A DNA stretch of 64,000 nt from Pseudomonas yamanorum (lineage in GTDB: Bacteria > Pseudomonadota > Gammaproteobacteria > Pseudomonadales > Pseudomonadaceae): positions 3,224,001 through 3,288,000 of the forward strand of contig NZ_LT629793.1 in NCBI RefSeq assembly GCF_900105735.1, read 5' to 3'. The notes under the pieces are model-generated. The model ran no database searches. It saw nothing but the letters and a program-made list of their open reading frames with translations, and was not told the DNA's origin. Each line of letters opens with the position of its first letter. Position 1 is the first letter of the stretch. Positions 27,015-36,300 of the stretch are shown in pieces. The position numbers and the translations under genes are program-made.

Positions 27015-27908
27015 TCAGAAAGGCGCGTCGCCCTGGATGGTGGTGCGGAACAGCTTGCGCCGCAGGTGGCTCGGGCAGCCGGCCGCCAGGTGGATCAGCG
27101 AGCGGTTGTCCCAGAACACCAGGTCGTGGGGCTGCCACTGATGGCGGTAGATGTTTTCGGGCAGCACGCTGTGGGCGTAGAGCTGCGCCAGCAAGTCGCG
27201 GCTTTCGTCTTCCGGCAGGCCGACGATACGGGTGGTGAAACCCTCACTGACAAACAACGCCTTGCGGCCGTTTTCCGGGTGGGTGCGTACGATCGGGTGC
27301 ACCACTTCTGCCACCTGAGCGAGCTGCTCAGGGGTGAGGGTCGGGCGCCAGTTGCCTTCGAATTTGGTTTCGCTGTAACGCGCCGTGTAGGAGTGTGCGG
27401 CGCTGCGACCTTCGACAGCCTTTCGCAGGTGCTCGGGCAGGTGGTCCCAGGCCTTGTGCATGTCGGCGAACAAGGTGTCGCCGCCTTCGGACGGCAGCTC
27501 TTGGGCGTGGAGCATCGAGCCGAGGCTCGGCAGTTCCTTATAGGAGAGGTCCGAGTGCCAGAACTTGCCGGCGTCCCCCAGGCCGATGGATTGGCCATTT
27601 TCGATGATGTTGGAGACGATCAGGATTTCCGGGTGGTTGGCCAGCAGGAATTGTTTGAGCACGTGGATTTGCAGCACACCGAAGCGGCGGCTGAAGGCGA
27701 TCTGTTGCTCGGGAGTGATGCGTTGGTCGCGGAAGACGACGACATGGTGGTCCAGGTGCGCGCGATGGATGCGGGCGAAGTCCTGGTCGCTGACCGGGCG
27801 GGTCAGGTCCAGGCCAATGATCTCGGCGCCGACGCTGCCGGGAAATGGACGGATCTCAAAGGTTTGTGCAGTGTCGTTCGCTGTTGGAACAGTAGAGGTG
27901 GCAGACAT
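27015..27908 (-). CDS. TauD/TfdA-family 2-oxoglutarate dioxygenase
   Basis: A 297-residue Fe(II)/2-oxoglutarate dioxygenase. The facial triad is H118-S-D120 (FWHSDLSYKELPS) with distal H273 in NRSLIHLAAG; R284 or R288 (HLRRKLFRTT) binds 2-oxoglutarate. Family members desulfonate taurine or alkyl sulfates, releasing sulfite or sulfate. It is first in an operon with a complete ABC importer, giving uptake plus oxidation for sulfur or carbon scavenging. The substrate (taurine, alkylsulfonate, alkylsulfate) cannot be decided from sequence. A 21-bp palindrome lies 46 bp upstream of the start. Confidence 0.9.
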   Translation of the reverse strand: MSATSTVPTANDTAQTFEIRPFPGSVGAEIIGLDLTRPVSDQDFARIHRAHLDHHVVVFRDQRITPEQQIAFSRRFGVLQIHVLKQFLLANHPEILIVSNIIENGQSIGLGDAGKFWHSDLSYKELPSLGSMLHAQELPSEGGDTLFADMHKAWDHLPEHLRKAVEGRSAAHSYTARYSETKFEGNWRPTLTPEQLAQVAEVVHPIVRTHPENGRKALFVSEGFTTRIVGLPEDESRDLLAQLYAHSVLPENIYRHQWQPHDLVFWDNRSLIHLAAGCPSHLRRKLFRTTIQGDAPF

Positions 27909-27953
27909 GAGTTCACTCCCGGACAGTCAGGAGAGTGACTTTATAGTCATAAG

Positions 27954-27974
27954 AACGGCATTTTAAATACCGTT
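27954..27974 (-). promoter_or_regulatory. 21-bp palindrome upstream of the dioxygenase operon
   Basis: ACGG-N-ATTT-N-AAAT-N-CCGT with one further paired A/T at each end: 9 of 10 positions pair around a central base. It is 46-66 bp before the dioxygenase start, where an activator or repressor site would be expected. The cognate regulator is unknown. Confidence 0.5.
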
Positions 27975-28033
27975 AATGAATATCGATATGGCTTTTGTAC
28001 AGGCCATGGCACTTGGGCGTTTTGGAGGGCCTC

Positions 28034-28096
28034 ATCGCGGGCAAGCCCGGCTCCCACAGGGAAACATTCATCCCCGTGGGGCCGGACTTGCCTGGG
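28034..28096. repeat. Degenerate inverted REP pair
   Basis: TCGCGGGCAAGCCCGGCTCC followed about 20 bp later by an imperfect inverse (GGGGCCGGACTTGCCTGGGC). It lies between the dioxygenase operon and the lapC stop codon and is the most decayed REP pair in the window. Confidence 0.6.
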
Positions 28097-28109
28097 CGTG
28101 CAATCGGGA

Positions 28110-29474
28110 TCAGCGCTCGTGCAAGGCCTCTGCCCGCGCCCGAAGGATCGGCTTGAGCAGGTAGCTGAGGATGCTTTTCTGGCCGGTGATGATGTCGACC
28201 GAAGCCACCATGCCGGGGATGATGATCAGCGGCTTCTCATCGGTGCCCAGGTGGCTGCGGTCAGTGCGCAGGGTGATCATGTAGTAGGTGGTTTTCTTGT
28301 CTTCGTCGGTGATGGTGTCGGCACCGATGCGCTCGAGCTTGGCCTTGAGGCCGCCGTAGATGGTGTAGTCATAGGCGGTGAACTTGACCACCGCCTCTTG
28401 TCCCGGGTGCAGGAAGGCGATGTCTTGCGGACGTATCTTGGCTTCCACCAGCAAGGTGTCATTCAGCGGCACGATTTCCACCATGTCGCTGCCTGGCTGG
28501 ATCACGCCGCCGACGGTATTCACCAGCAGCTGCTTGACGATGCCACGCACCGGCGAGGTCACCAGGGTGCGGCTTACCCGATCTTCCAGGGCCTTGCCGG
28601 TAGACGCAGCCTTGTTCAGTTCGGTACGGGCTTCGTTGAGTTGCGTCAGGGCCTCACTGCGGAATTTTCCGCGGGTTTCGTCGATCTTGCGCTGCACTTC
28701 CTTGATCGCCGATTCGGCACGGGGAATCGCCAGGGTAGTTGCATCGAGTTGGCCACGGGTTTCCATTTCCGCACGCTTGAGCCGCAGCACTTCAACCGGC
28801 GAGACCGCGCCCTGGGCCACCAACGGCTCGGACATGTTGATTTCCTGGCGCTGCAACGACAGCTGGTTGCGGTATTGGCCTTGCTTGGAGGAGAACTCGC
28901 GCAGTTCCTGTTGACGCTGCACCAGTTGCTCCTGCAACCCGCCGACTTCGTCCTTGAGCTGCTGACGACGGCTCTCGTAGAGCGAGCGCTCACTGGCGGC
29001 CTGGCTCGGCGCGGCCTTGAGCACGTCGTCCGGAATATTCAGCGGACGGTCATCCACCTGCGCGCTCAAGCGTTCGACCCGCAGCAACATCGACAACCGC
29101 AAGGCTTCGGTTTCGCCGGCGTTGGACACAAAGCGCGTGTCATCCAGACGAATCAACGGCGCCCCGGCTTCGACGATCTGGCCTTCCTTGACGTACAGCT
29201 CTGCGACGATACCGCCTTCAAGGTTTTGGATTTTCTGCAGTTTGGAGGACGGAATCGCCTTACCGTCGCCGCGCGTCACTTCGTCGATACTGGAGAAATA
29301 CGCCCAGCCCACCAGAAACAGGAAAAACGCGATGATCGCCCAGATGGTCAGGCGGATGACCCGCGGCGCATCTTCGATCAGTGCTTTGTTGACCTCGGGC
29401 AGCGGCTGGTCTTGCAGGGATTCGGAGCCTTTGAAGTAGCGGCCAACCGCGTTTTTGAAGGACTTAAGCGACAC
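28110..29474 (-). CDS. lapC: LapC, type I secretion membrane fusion protein
   Basis: A 454-residue HlyD-type adaptor. An N-terminal cytoplasmic tail precedes one helix (about 40-62, RLTIWAIIAFFLFLVGWAYF), then the lipoyl motif GKAIPSSKLQKIQNLEGGIVAELYVKEGQIV, a coiled-coil hairpin of about 200 residues, and the C-terminal RTX-secretion segment KAKLERIGADTITDEDKKTTYYMITLRTD with GMVASVDIITGQKSILSYLLKPI. It overlaps lapB by 11 nt and is the last gene of lapEBC. With LapB and LapE it exports the LapA adhesin encoded divergently. Confidence 0.92.
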   Translation of the reverse strand: MSLKSFKNAVGRYFKGSESLQDQPLPEVNKALIEDAPRVIRLTIWAIIAFFLFLVGWAYFSSIDEVTRGDGKAIPSSKLQKIQNLEGGIVAELYVKEGQIVEAGAPLIRLDDTRFVSNAGETEALRLSMLLRVERLSAQVDDRPLNIPDDVLKAAPSQAASERSLYESRRQQLKDEVGGLQEQLVQRQQELREFSSKQGQYRNQLSLQRQEINMSEPLVAQGAVSPVEVLRLKRAEMETRGQLDATTLAIPRAESAIKEVQRKIDETRGKFRSEALTQLNEARTELNKAASTGKALEDRVSRTLVTSPVRGIVKQLLVNTVGGVIQPGSDMVEIVPLNDTLLVEAKIRPQDIAFLHPGQEAVVKFTAYDYTIYGGLKAKLERIGADTITDEDKKTTYYMITLRTDRSHLGTDEKPLIIIPGMVASVDIITGQKSILSYLLKPILRARAEALHER

Positions 29475-31665
29475 TGATTTGCCCCTTTTTCAACGCTTCC
29501 ATGACGGCGGCTTTCGGGCCATCGGCGAGAATCTGACCACGATCGACCACCAACAGGCGGTCCACCAGGGACAGCAGCGAGGCGCGGTGCGTGACCAGCA
29601 CGACCGTCTTGTTTTGCACCACAGCTTGCAGGCGTTGTTTCAAGCGTTCTTCACCGGTGTTGTCCATGGCGCTGGTCGGTTCATCGAGCAGCAGAATAGG
29701 CGGGTTGAGCAATAAGGCACGGGCCAGCGCGACGTTCTGCCGCTGGCCGCCGGACAGGTTCTGCCCGCGCTCGCCGACTTGCAGTTCGTAACCTTGGGGG
29801 TGCAGGCGGGCGAACTCGTGGACACCGGCCAATTCCGCGGCTTGCAGGACCATTTCGTCTTCGACATAGCGGGCACCGGATACCAGGTTGTCCCGCAGGG
29901 TGCCGGCGAGCAGTTGGATGTCCTGGGGCACGTAGCCGATGTTGTGGCGCAACTCGCTGACGTCGATCTGGCGAACGTCCACGCCGTCCACCAGCAAGGC
30001 GCCGGAGTCAGGCTGGTAGAGGCCGACAATCAATTTGGCGAGTGAGCTTTTACCCGAACCACTGCGCCCGATAATGCCGATTTTTTCCCCGGGCTTGATC
30101 ACCAGGTTGAGGTTTTTCAGCGCGGCGTTTTGCTGGTCCGGGTAGGTGAAGTTCAGGCCCCGGCATTCGATCGCACCTTGCAGCGTGCGGCGGCTCATCG
30201 GACGCTCTTCGAAGTTGCGCTCTTGGGGCAACTCCATCATCTGGTCTACCGATTTCATGGTGACTTTGGCTTGCTGGTAACGGGTCAGCAGGCCAGACAG
30301 CGAAGCCAGCGGGCTCAAGGCACGGCCACTGAGCATGTAGCAGGCAATCAGGCCGCCCATGCTCAGGTTGCCGTCGATGATCTGGTAAACACCGAAGCAA
30401 ATCATCACGACGCCCGCCAATTGCTGAATCAGCAGCGTCATGTTCATCGACAGGCCCGACAGCAACTTCACCCGCAGTTCCAGACGGCTGAGGGTGCCAA
30501 TGGTTTGCTCCCACTGGTATTGGCGTTCACTTTCGGCGTTATTGACCTTGACCGCGTCCAGCCCGGCGAGGGTTTCGATCAGGCTCGACTGGCGCTCGGC
30601 GGCCAGGGCCATGGTTCGCTCCATGGTTGCCACCAGGGGCTTTTGCAGGGCATAACCGATGCCCAGGGCCAGCGGGAACGCCAGCACGGGAATCCACACC
30701 AGGTGCCCGCCGAGGATAGCGATCACCAGGAAAATCAGCAGGGTGAACGGCAGGTCGATCAGGCTGGTGAGGGTCAGTGACGCGAGGAAATCCCGCAGGC
30801 TCTGAAACTCGTGGATATTTTGGGCGAAGCTGCCCACCCGCGCCGGGCGGTATTTCATGGACATCCCGACAATGCGCTCGAACAGCGTCGCCGAGATAAT
30901 CAGGTCGGTTTTTTTCCCGGCCAGGTCCAGGCACAAACTGCGCAGACTCTTGAGGATCAGATCGAACAGATAGGCGCCACCAATGCCGATAGCCAGCACC
31001 CACAAGGTGGCCGTGGCCTGGTTCGGCACTACACGGTCATAGACGTTCATCACGAACAGCGGTGCGGCCATGGCGATGATGTTGATCAGGAAACTGGCAG
31101 CGATGGCGTCTGTGTAAAGCCAGCGCGAGCGCTTCAAGGTGTCGCGGAACCAGGAGCGGGCACGGGGGATCAGGGTGCCGTGGTTGACATCGAACTTGTG
31201 CTGGGGTTGGGCGAAGAACACTTTGCCGGTGTAATCATCGGCCAGCACTTCGCGCTTGACGACGACTTCACCGCCATCGCTTTCGCTGAGCAAAATGCGA
31301 GCTTCGTCCTCGCCATGCCAACCGACCAACACCGTGCTGCGACCGTCCTTGAGCAACAGCAAGGCCGGCAGGGCGATGGTCGGAATCTGTTCCAGCTTGC
31401 GTTGCAACAAACGCCCCTGAAGTCCGGCGCGTGCAGCGGCGCGGGGCAGCAGTTCAGCGCTCAGGCGTTGCGCAGGCAACGGCAGGCCGGTGGTGAGCAT
31501 CGCCGCACTGGCAGGTTTCTGATGCAGTGCACAAAGCGCAAGCAACCCGTCGAGTAACGGGTCGTCATGCAGCGTGCGTGGATCATGACTGAGATGAACT
31601 CGACTGACTTCTGATTCCACGCGGGTACTCTCGACTAACAGATGGGGCTTGGAGGGGTGGCTCAA
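29464..31665 (-). CDS. lapB: LapB, type I secretion ABC transporter with C39-like domain
   Basis: A 733-residue exporter. Residues 30-160 form a C39-like domain in which the catalytic Cys position reads DPLLDGLLALC (Gly instead of Cys), so it docks the substrate rather than cutting it, as in RTX exporters. Six membrane helices follow (about 180-450), then the NBD: Walker A GRSGSGKSS, signature LSGGQRQNVALARAL, Walker B ILLLDEPTSAMD, H-loop VTHRASLL. It overlaps both lapE (4 nt) and lapC (11 nt). Energises export of LapA. Confidence 0.93.
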   Translation of the reverse strand: MSHPSKPHLLVESTRVESEVSRVHLSHDPRTLHDDPLLDGLLALCALHQKPASAAMLTTGLPLPAQRLSAELLPRAAARAGLQGRLLQRKLEQIPTIALPALLLLKDGRSTVLVGWHGEDEARILLSESDGGEVVVKREVLADDYTGKVFFAQPQHKFDVNHGTLIPRARSWFRDTLKRSRWLYTDAIAASFLINIIAMAAPLFVMNVYDRVVPNQATATLWVLAIGIGGAYLFDLILKSLRSLCLDLAGKKTDLIISATLFERIVGMSMKYRPARVGSFAQNIHEFQSLRDFLASLTLTSLIDLPFTLLIFLVIAILGGHLVWIPVLAFPLALGIGYALQKPLVATMERTMALAAERQSSLIETLAGLDAVKVNNAESERQYQWEQTIGTLSRLELRVKLLSGLSMNMTLLIQQLAGVVMICFGVYQIIDGNLSMGGLIACYMLSGRALSPLASLSGLLTRYQQAKVTMKSVDQMMELPQERNFEERPMSRRTLQGAIECRGLNFTYPDQQNAALKNLNLVIKPGEKIGIIGRSGSGKSSLAKLIVGLYQPDSGALLVDGVDVRQIDVSELRHNIGYVPQDIQLLAGTLRDNLVSGARYVEDEMVLQAAELAGVHEFARLHPQGYELQVGERGQNLSGGQRQNVALARALLLNPPILLLDEPTSAMDNTGEERLKQRLQAVVQNKTVVLVTHRASLLSLVDRLLVVDRGQILADGPKAAVMEALKKGQISVA

Positions 31666-33020
31666 TTCATCCCTGGCAGTTGGACTTTAGGCTTCACGTC
31701 GTTTTGCACGACGGAGGCCATTGGCGCGACCACTCCCTGGCTTTTGAGCAATTCGCCCATGGTCGCCTTGATTCGGTATTGAGTAAATAACTGAATGTTT
31801 TTGATCTCTTCCAAACGACGGGAAGCGGTGAACAGTTCGTTCTCGCTGTCGAGCAAATCGAGCAGGGTACGTTGGCCCAAACTGAATTGCTGCTGGTAGG
31901 AAGTCCGTACTCGGGTGCTGTGATCGACGTATTGCTGGGCGATCGGCACTTGGGCGTTGGCGTTGTTCAGGGCATTCCAGGCCAGGCCCAGCTCTTCGTT
32001 CAACTGGCGCAAGGCGTTATTGCGGATATCCAGGGCCTGGTTGGACAGGGCCGATTTGGATTCCAGATCAGCTTTGTTGCTGCCGCCGGAGTAAAGGTTG
32101 AAGCGCATGCGCAACATGGCTTCCCAGCCATTGTTGTGGGACGGGTCACCGTTGACGTTGTTGTCGGCATTGGTACCGAGTTCAGCATCAAAACGCGGGT
32201 AGAACGCCGACTTGGCGGCTTGGTATTGCTGTTCGGTCGCGACGATATCGGATTCGGCCGAGCGCAGGATCGGGCTATTGTCGAGCATCTGGCGACGTGC
32301 TTCGTTCAGGTCGGCTGGCAGCATGGCCATGAACGGTGCCGGGCGCTCCAACTGGTCAGGCATCTGGCCCACGGCACTCAGATAGTTAGTCTGGGAGTCG
32401 GCCAGGTTGGTCTGTTCGGTGATCAGGTTGTTACGGGCTTGAGCCAGACGGGCTTCAGCCTGGTCCTGGTCAGCACCGTTACCGACGCCGCGCTGGGTGC
32501 GCAGTTTGATCTGGTCGTAGATGCGCTCGTGGTTGCGCAGGTTCTCTTCAGCCAGGCGTACGAATTCACGACGGGTCAGCACGTCCAGATAAACCTGGGC
32601 AACGGTCAGGCCGGTGCGCTCGGAGGTGCCGAGCAACGAATAAGCACGGGAGTTGACGGTGGCTTGTTGACGCCCTACTTCGCTGGAAGTGGCAAAACCG
32701 TCAAAAATCATTTGCTGCAGACGCAGGCTCGATTCGCCGCGGTTGAGCGTATCCCATTGGTTGCTGCCACGACCGTTGGCGGCACGAGTGGACGAGTTGT
32801 CCACGCCTTCACGACCGTAGCCACCGGCCAAGTCTACCTTCGGCAGGTAGCCACCTTGGGCGGCGCGTAATTGGTAGTCGGCGGCGATACGACTATTTAC
32901 GCCGGCCTGAATCTCAGGGTGCACGTCGAGCGCTTGCTGCATGGCCTGTGGCAATGTTTGGGCGTGTACGAAACTCGCGGCGAGGACGAACGGCAGTGCC
33001 TTAAACAGGTGCAAACGCAT
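31662..33020 (-). CDS. lapE: LapE, TolC-like outer-membrane channel
   Basis: A 452-residue TolC-family protein with signal peptide MRLHLFKALPFVLAASFVHA. OEP helices include ALDVHPEIQAGVNSRIAADYQLRAAQGGYLPKVDL and FSLGQRTLLDLLDSENELFTA, the latter typical of the AggA/LapE type I secretion group. It is first in lapEBC and divergent from lapA across about 340 bp. In P. fluorescens, LapE is also where the LapA N-terminus is retained in the outer membrane, so this protein matters for adhesin anchoring as well as export. Confidence 0.92.
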   Translation of the reverse strand: MRLHLFKALPFVLAASFVHAQTLPQAMQQALDVHPEIQAGVNSRIAADYQLRAAQGGYLPKVDLAGGYGREGVDNSSTRAANGRGSNQWDTLNRGESSLRLQQMIFDGFATSSEVGRQQATVNSRAYSLLGTSERTGLTVAQVYLDVLTRREFVRLAEENLRNHERIYDQIKLRTQRGVGNGADQDQAEARLAQARNNLITEQTNLADSQTNYLSAVGQMPDQLERPAPFMAMLPADLNEARRQMLDNSPILRSAESDIVATEQQYQAAKSAFYPRFDAELGTNADNNVNGDPSHNNGWEAMLRMRFNLYSGGSNKADLESKSALSNQALDIRNNALRQLNEELGLAWNALNNANAQVPIAQQYVDHSTRVRTSYQQQFSLGQRTLLDLLDSENELFTASRRLEEIKNIQLFTQYRIKATMGELLKSQGVVAPMASVVQNDVKPKVQLPGMN

Positions 33021-33359
33021 TTCAAAAATTCCCCAGGACTTCTTGTCTCAAATCACAGCAGATCGAGTCGCTGTGTCGGAAAATGGCAACCGTAATGACC
33101 GTACGTCGGAAAGTTCAAAATCGGAACTGGTTCACACATGTAGGACGGTTCGCCGCATAAATATCAATGTGACATTAGTGGGGCGATTGTTTAGGATGGC
33201 GGCCATAAGGTCAATAGTTTGGCATAAAGTTAATTCCGAAAAAATATAGCCAAATTATTGACGAATCACCTGTCAAAAAGTCCAAGCACCTCCAAACTGA
33301 CGCTAACTAGTGCTCAGGTCTATGGAAGTTACCCGAACGGATCGCCGGAGAAATCTTCA
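33021..33359. promoter_or_regulatory. Divergent lapE/lapA control region
   Basis: A 339-bp AT-rich region with no gene. It must hold the lapEBC promoter (minus) and the lapA promoter (plus). I see no convincing sigma70 pair or strong palindrome. The lapA start is set by GGAG 9 nt upstream of the ATG at 33360; in-frame codons further up (from TTG at 33258) have no such site and would displace the conserved MSSVVAIVKSIVGQVF start. Confidence 0.6.
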
Positions 33360-36300
33360 ATGAGCAGTGTTGTTGCCATCGTCAAAAGCATTGTTGGCCA
33401 AGTTTTCGTCATTTCTCCAGAAGGAGTCAGACGTGTACTTGTCGAAGGCGACCGACTGTTCGCAGGGGATCAGGTAGACACCGGCCTCTCGGGCGCCGTT
33501 AGCCTGGAGCTGGCCGACGGCCGCACACTGGACCTGGGCCGTGAAACCCAGTGGAGCGCCGATACGCCGGACTCCAGCCTCGACCTGGCCCAAGCCACTG
33601 CCCAGGCCGCGCCGTCGGTTGCCGAGCTGCAGCAAGCCATCGCTGCCGGCGCCGACCCGACCACCGACCTGGAAGCTACCGCAGCAGGGCCGACTGCGGC
33701 CGGCACGGGCGCAGCGGGTGGCGGCCATAGTTTCGTGGTGCTGGATGCAACGGCGGCCAGCGTCGCGCCGACCATTGGCTTCCCAACAGCCGGCCTGGGT
33801 GTGACCACCTCGGCCCTGACCCAGAACGCGGGCGCACAGGCGAGCGACGCGGGCGGCCTGGTGCTGCAAGCCTCCACGCTGACCCTGGGCGCGACCCCGA
33901 CCATCACCGAAGCGGGCGGCGTGCTGACCTACACCGCCACGGTGACGCAGGCGCCCACCAGCGACCTGAGCATCACCCTGTCCAATGGCGCGGTGATCAC
34001 CATCCCGGCCGGCCAATTGACGGGCACCGTGAATGTGCCCCTGGCACCCAACGACACCCCGTACATCGATGCAAGCCAAATCAGCGTCACCGTCACCGGC
34101 ACCACCGGTGGCAACAACCTGGTGCTGACCACCGACCCCGCGCCGGCGGTGACCCAAATCACCGACACCGTCGACACCACCACTGTCACGCTGACAGCCG
34201 GTAATACCGTGACCGAAGGCGGTCAGATCACTTACACCGCTACCCTGACCAACCCCGCGCAGACGCCGGTGACTGTCACTTTGAGCAATGGCTCGGTGAT
34301 TACCATTGAAGCCGGGAAGTCCACCGGGACGGTCGTGGTCGATACGCCAGCCAATGATGTTTACAACAACGGCTCGACCATCAGCACCACGATTACCGGG
34401 GCTACCGGGGGTAACTTCGAGAACCTGGTGCCGGCGACTACGCCAGCGGTTACCACCATTACCGATTCGATCGATACCACCACTGTCACGCTGACAGCCG
34501 GTAATACCGTGACCGAAGGCGGTCAGATCACTTACACCGCGACCCTGACCAACCCAGCGCAGACGCCGGTGACCGTCACTTTGAGCAATGGCTCGGTGAT
34601 TACCATTGAAGCCGGGAAGTCCACCGGGACGGTTGTCGTCGATACGCCAGCCAATGACGTTTACAACAACGGCTCGACGGTTAGCACGACCATTACGGCG
34701 GCGACTGGCGGTAATTTTGAGAACCTGGTGCCGAGCACTACGCCAGCGGTGACTACGATCACCGACTCGATCGATACCACGACGGTAACGCTGTCGACTA
34801 ACGACACAGCGATCACTGAAGGCGGTCAGATCACTTACACCGCCACGCTTTCGAATGAAGCGCATGCGCCGGTGACCGTGACTCTGTCTAACGGCCAAGT
34901 TATTACCATTGACGCAGGCAAAACCACGGGCACCGTGGTTTTCCAGACTCCGGTCAACGACGTCTACAACAACGGTTCCACCGTCAACACCACTATCACC
35001 ACCGCTACCGGTGGCAACTTCGAGAAGTTGGTCCCGGACAATACCAATCCGCCGACCACTGTTATCTCGGACTCGATCGACACCACCACCGTGACCTTGT
35101 CGACTAACGACACTGCGATCACTGAAGGGGGTCAGATCACTTACACCGCCACGCTTTCTAATGAAGCGCATGCGCCGGTGACCGTGACCTTGTCCAACGG
35201 ACAGGTGATCACCATTGATGCCGGTAAAACCACCGGCACTGTGGTTTTCCAGACTCCGGTCAACGACGTTTACAACAACGGCTCGACCGTTAGCACCACG
35301 ATCACCACCGCAACGGGTGGCAACTTCGAGAAGCTGGTCCCGGACAATACCAATCCGCCAACCACCGTTATTTCGGATTCGATCGATACCACCACCGTGA
35401 CCTTGTCGACTAACGACACAGCGATCACTGAAGGCGGTCAAATCACTTACACCGCGACGCTTTCGAATGAAGCTCACGCGCCGGTGACCGTGACCCTGTC
35501 CAACGGCCAGGTGATCACCATTGATGCCGGTAAAACCACCGGCACTGTGGTTTTCCAAACCCCCGTCAACGATGTCTACAACAACGGTTCCACCGTTAGC
35601 ACCACGATTACGGCGGCTACTGGCGGTAATTTCGAGAAGTTGGTTCCGGATAACACCAATCCGCCAACCACCGTTATTTCGGATTCGATCGATACCACCA
35701 CCGTGACCTTGTCGACTAACGACACCGCAATCACTGAAGGCGGACAGATCACTTACACCGCCACGCTTTCGAATGAAGCGCATGCGCCGGTAACCGTGAC
35801 TCTGTCTAACGGCCAAGTTATTACCATTGACGCAGGCAAAACCACGGGCACCGTGGTTTTCCAGACTCCGGTCAACGACGTCTACAACAACGGTTCCACC
35901 GTCAGCACCACTATCACCACCGCTACCGGTGGCAACTTCGAGAAGTTGGTCCCGGACAATACCAATCCGCCGACCACTGTTATCTCGGACTCGATCGACA
36001 CCACCACCGTGACCTTGTCGACTAACGACACTGCGATCACTGAAGGCGGTCAAATCACTTACACCGCGACGCTTTCGGATGAAGCGCATGCGCCGGTGAC
36101 CGTGACCCTGTCCAACGGCCAGGTGATCACCATTGATGCCGGTAAAACCACCGGCACTGTGGTTTTCCAAACCCCCGTCAACGATGTCTACAACAACGGT
36201 TCCACCGTTAGCACCACGATCACCACCGCTACCGGTGGCAACTTCGAGAAGTTGGTCCCAGACAATACAAATCCGCCGACCACTGTTATCTCGGATTCGA

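Noticed and set aside
33220..33245. TTGGCA...TATAGC as a lapA promoter
   Set aside because: The spacer is about 20 bp and both hexamers are weak; no confident call can be made.
33258..33359. 34-codon upstream extension of lapA
   Set aside because: It starts at TTG with no ribosome site; the conserved MSSVVAIVKSIVGQVF start has GGAG at 9-nt spacing, and the TAAG site then falls at 107-110 as in known LapA.
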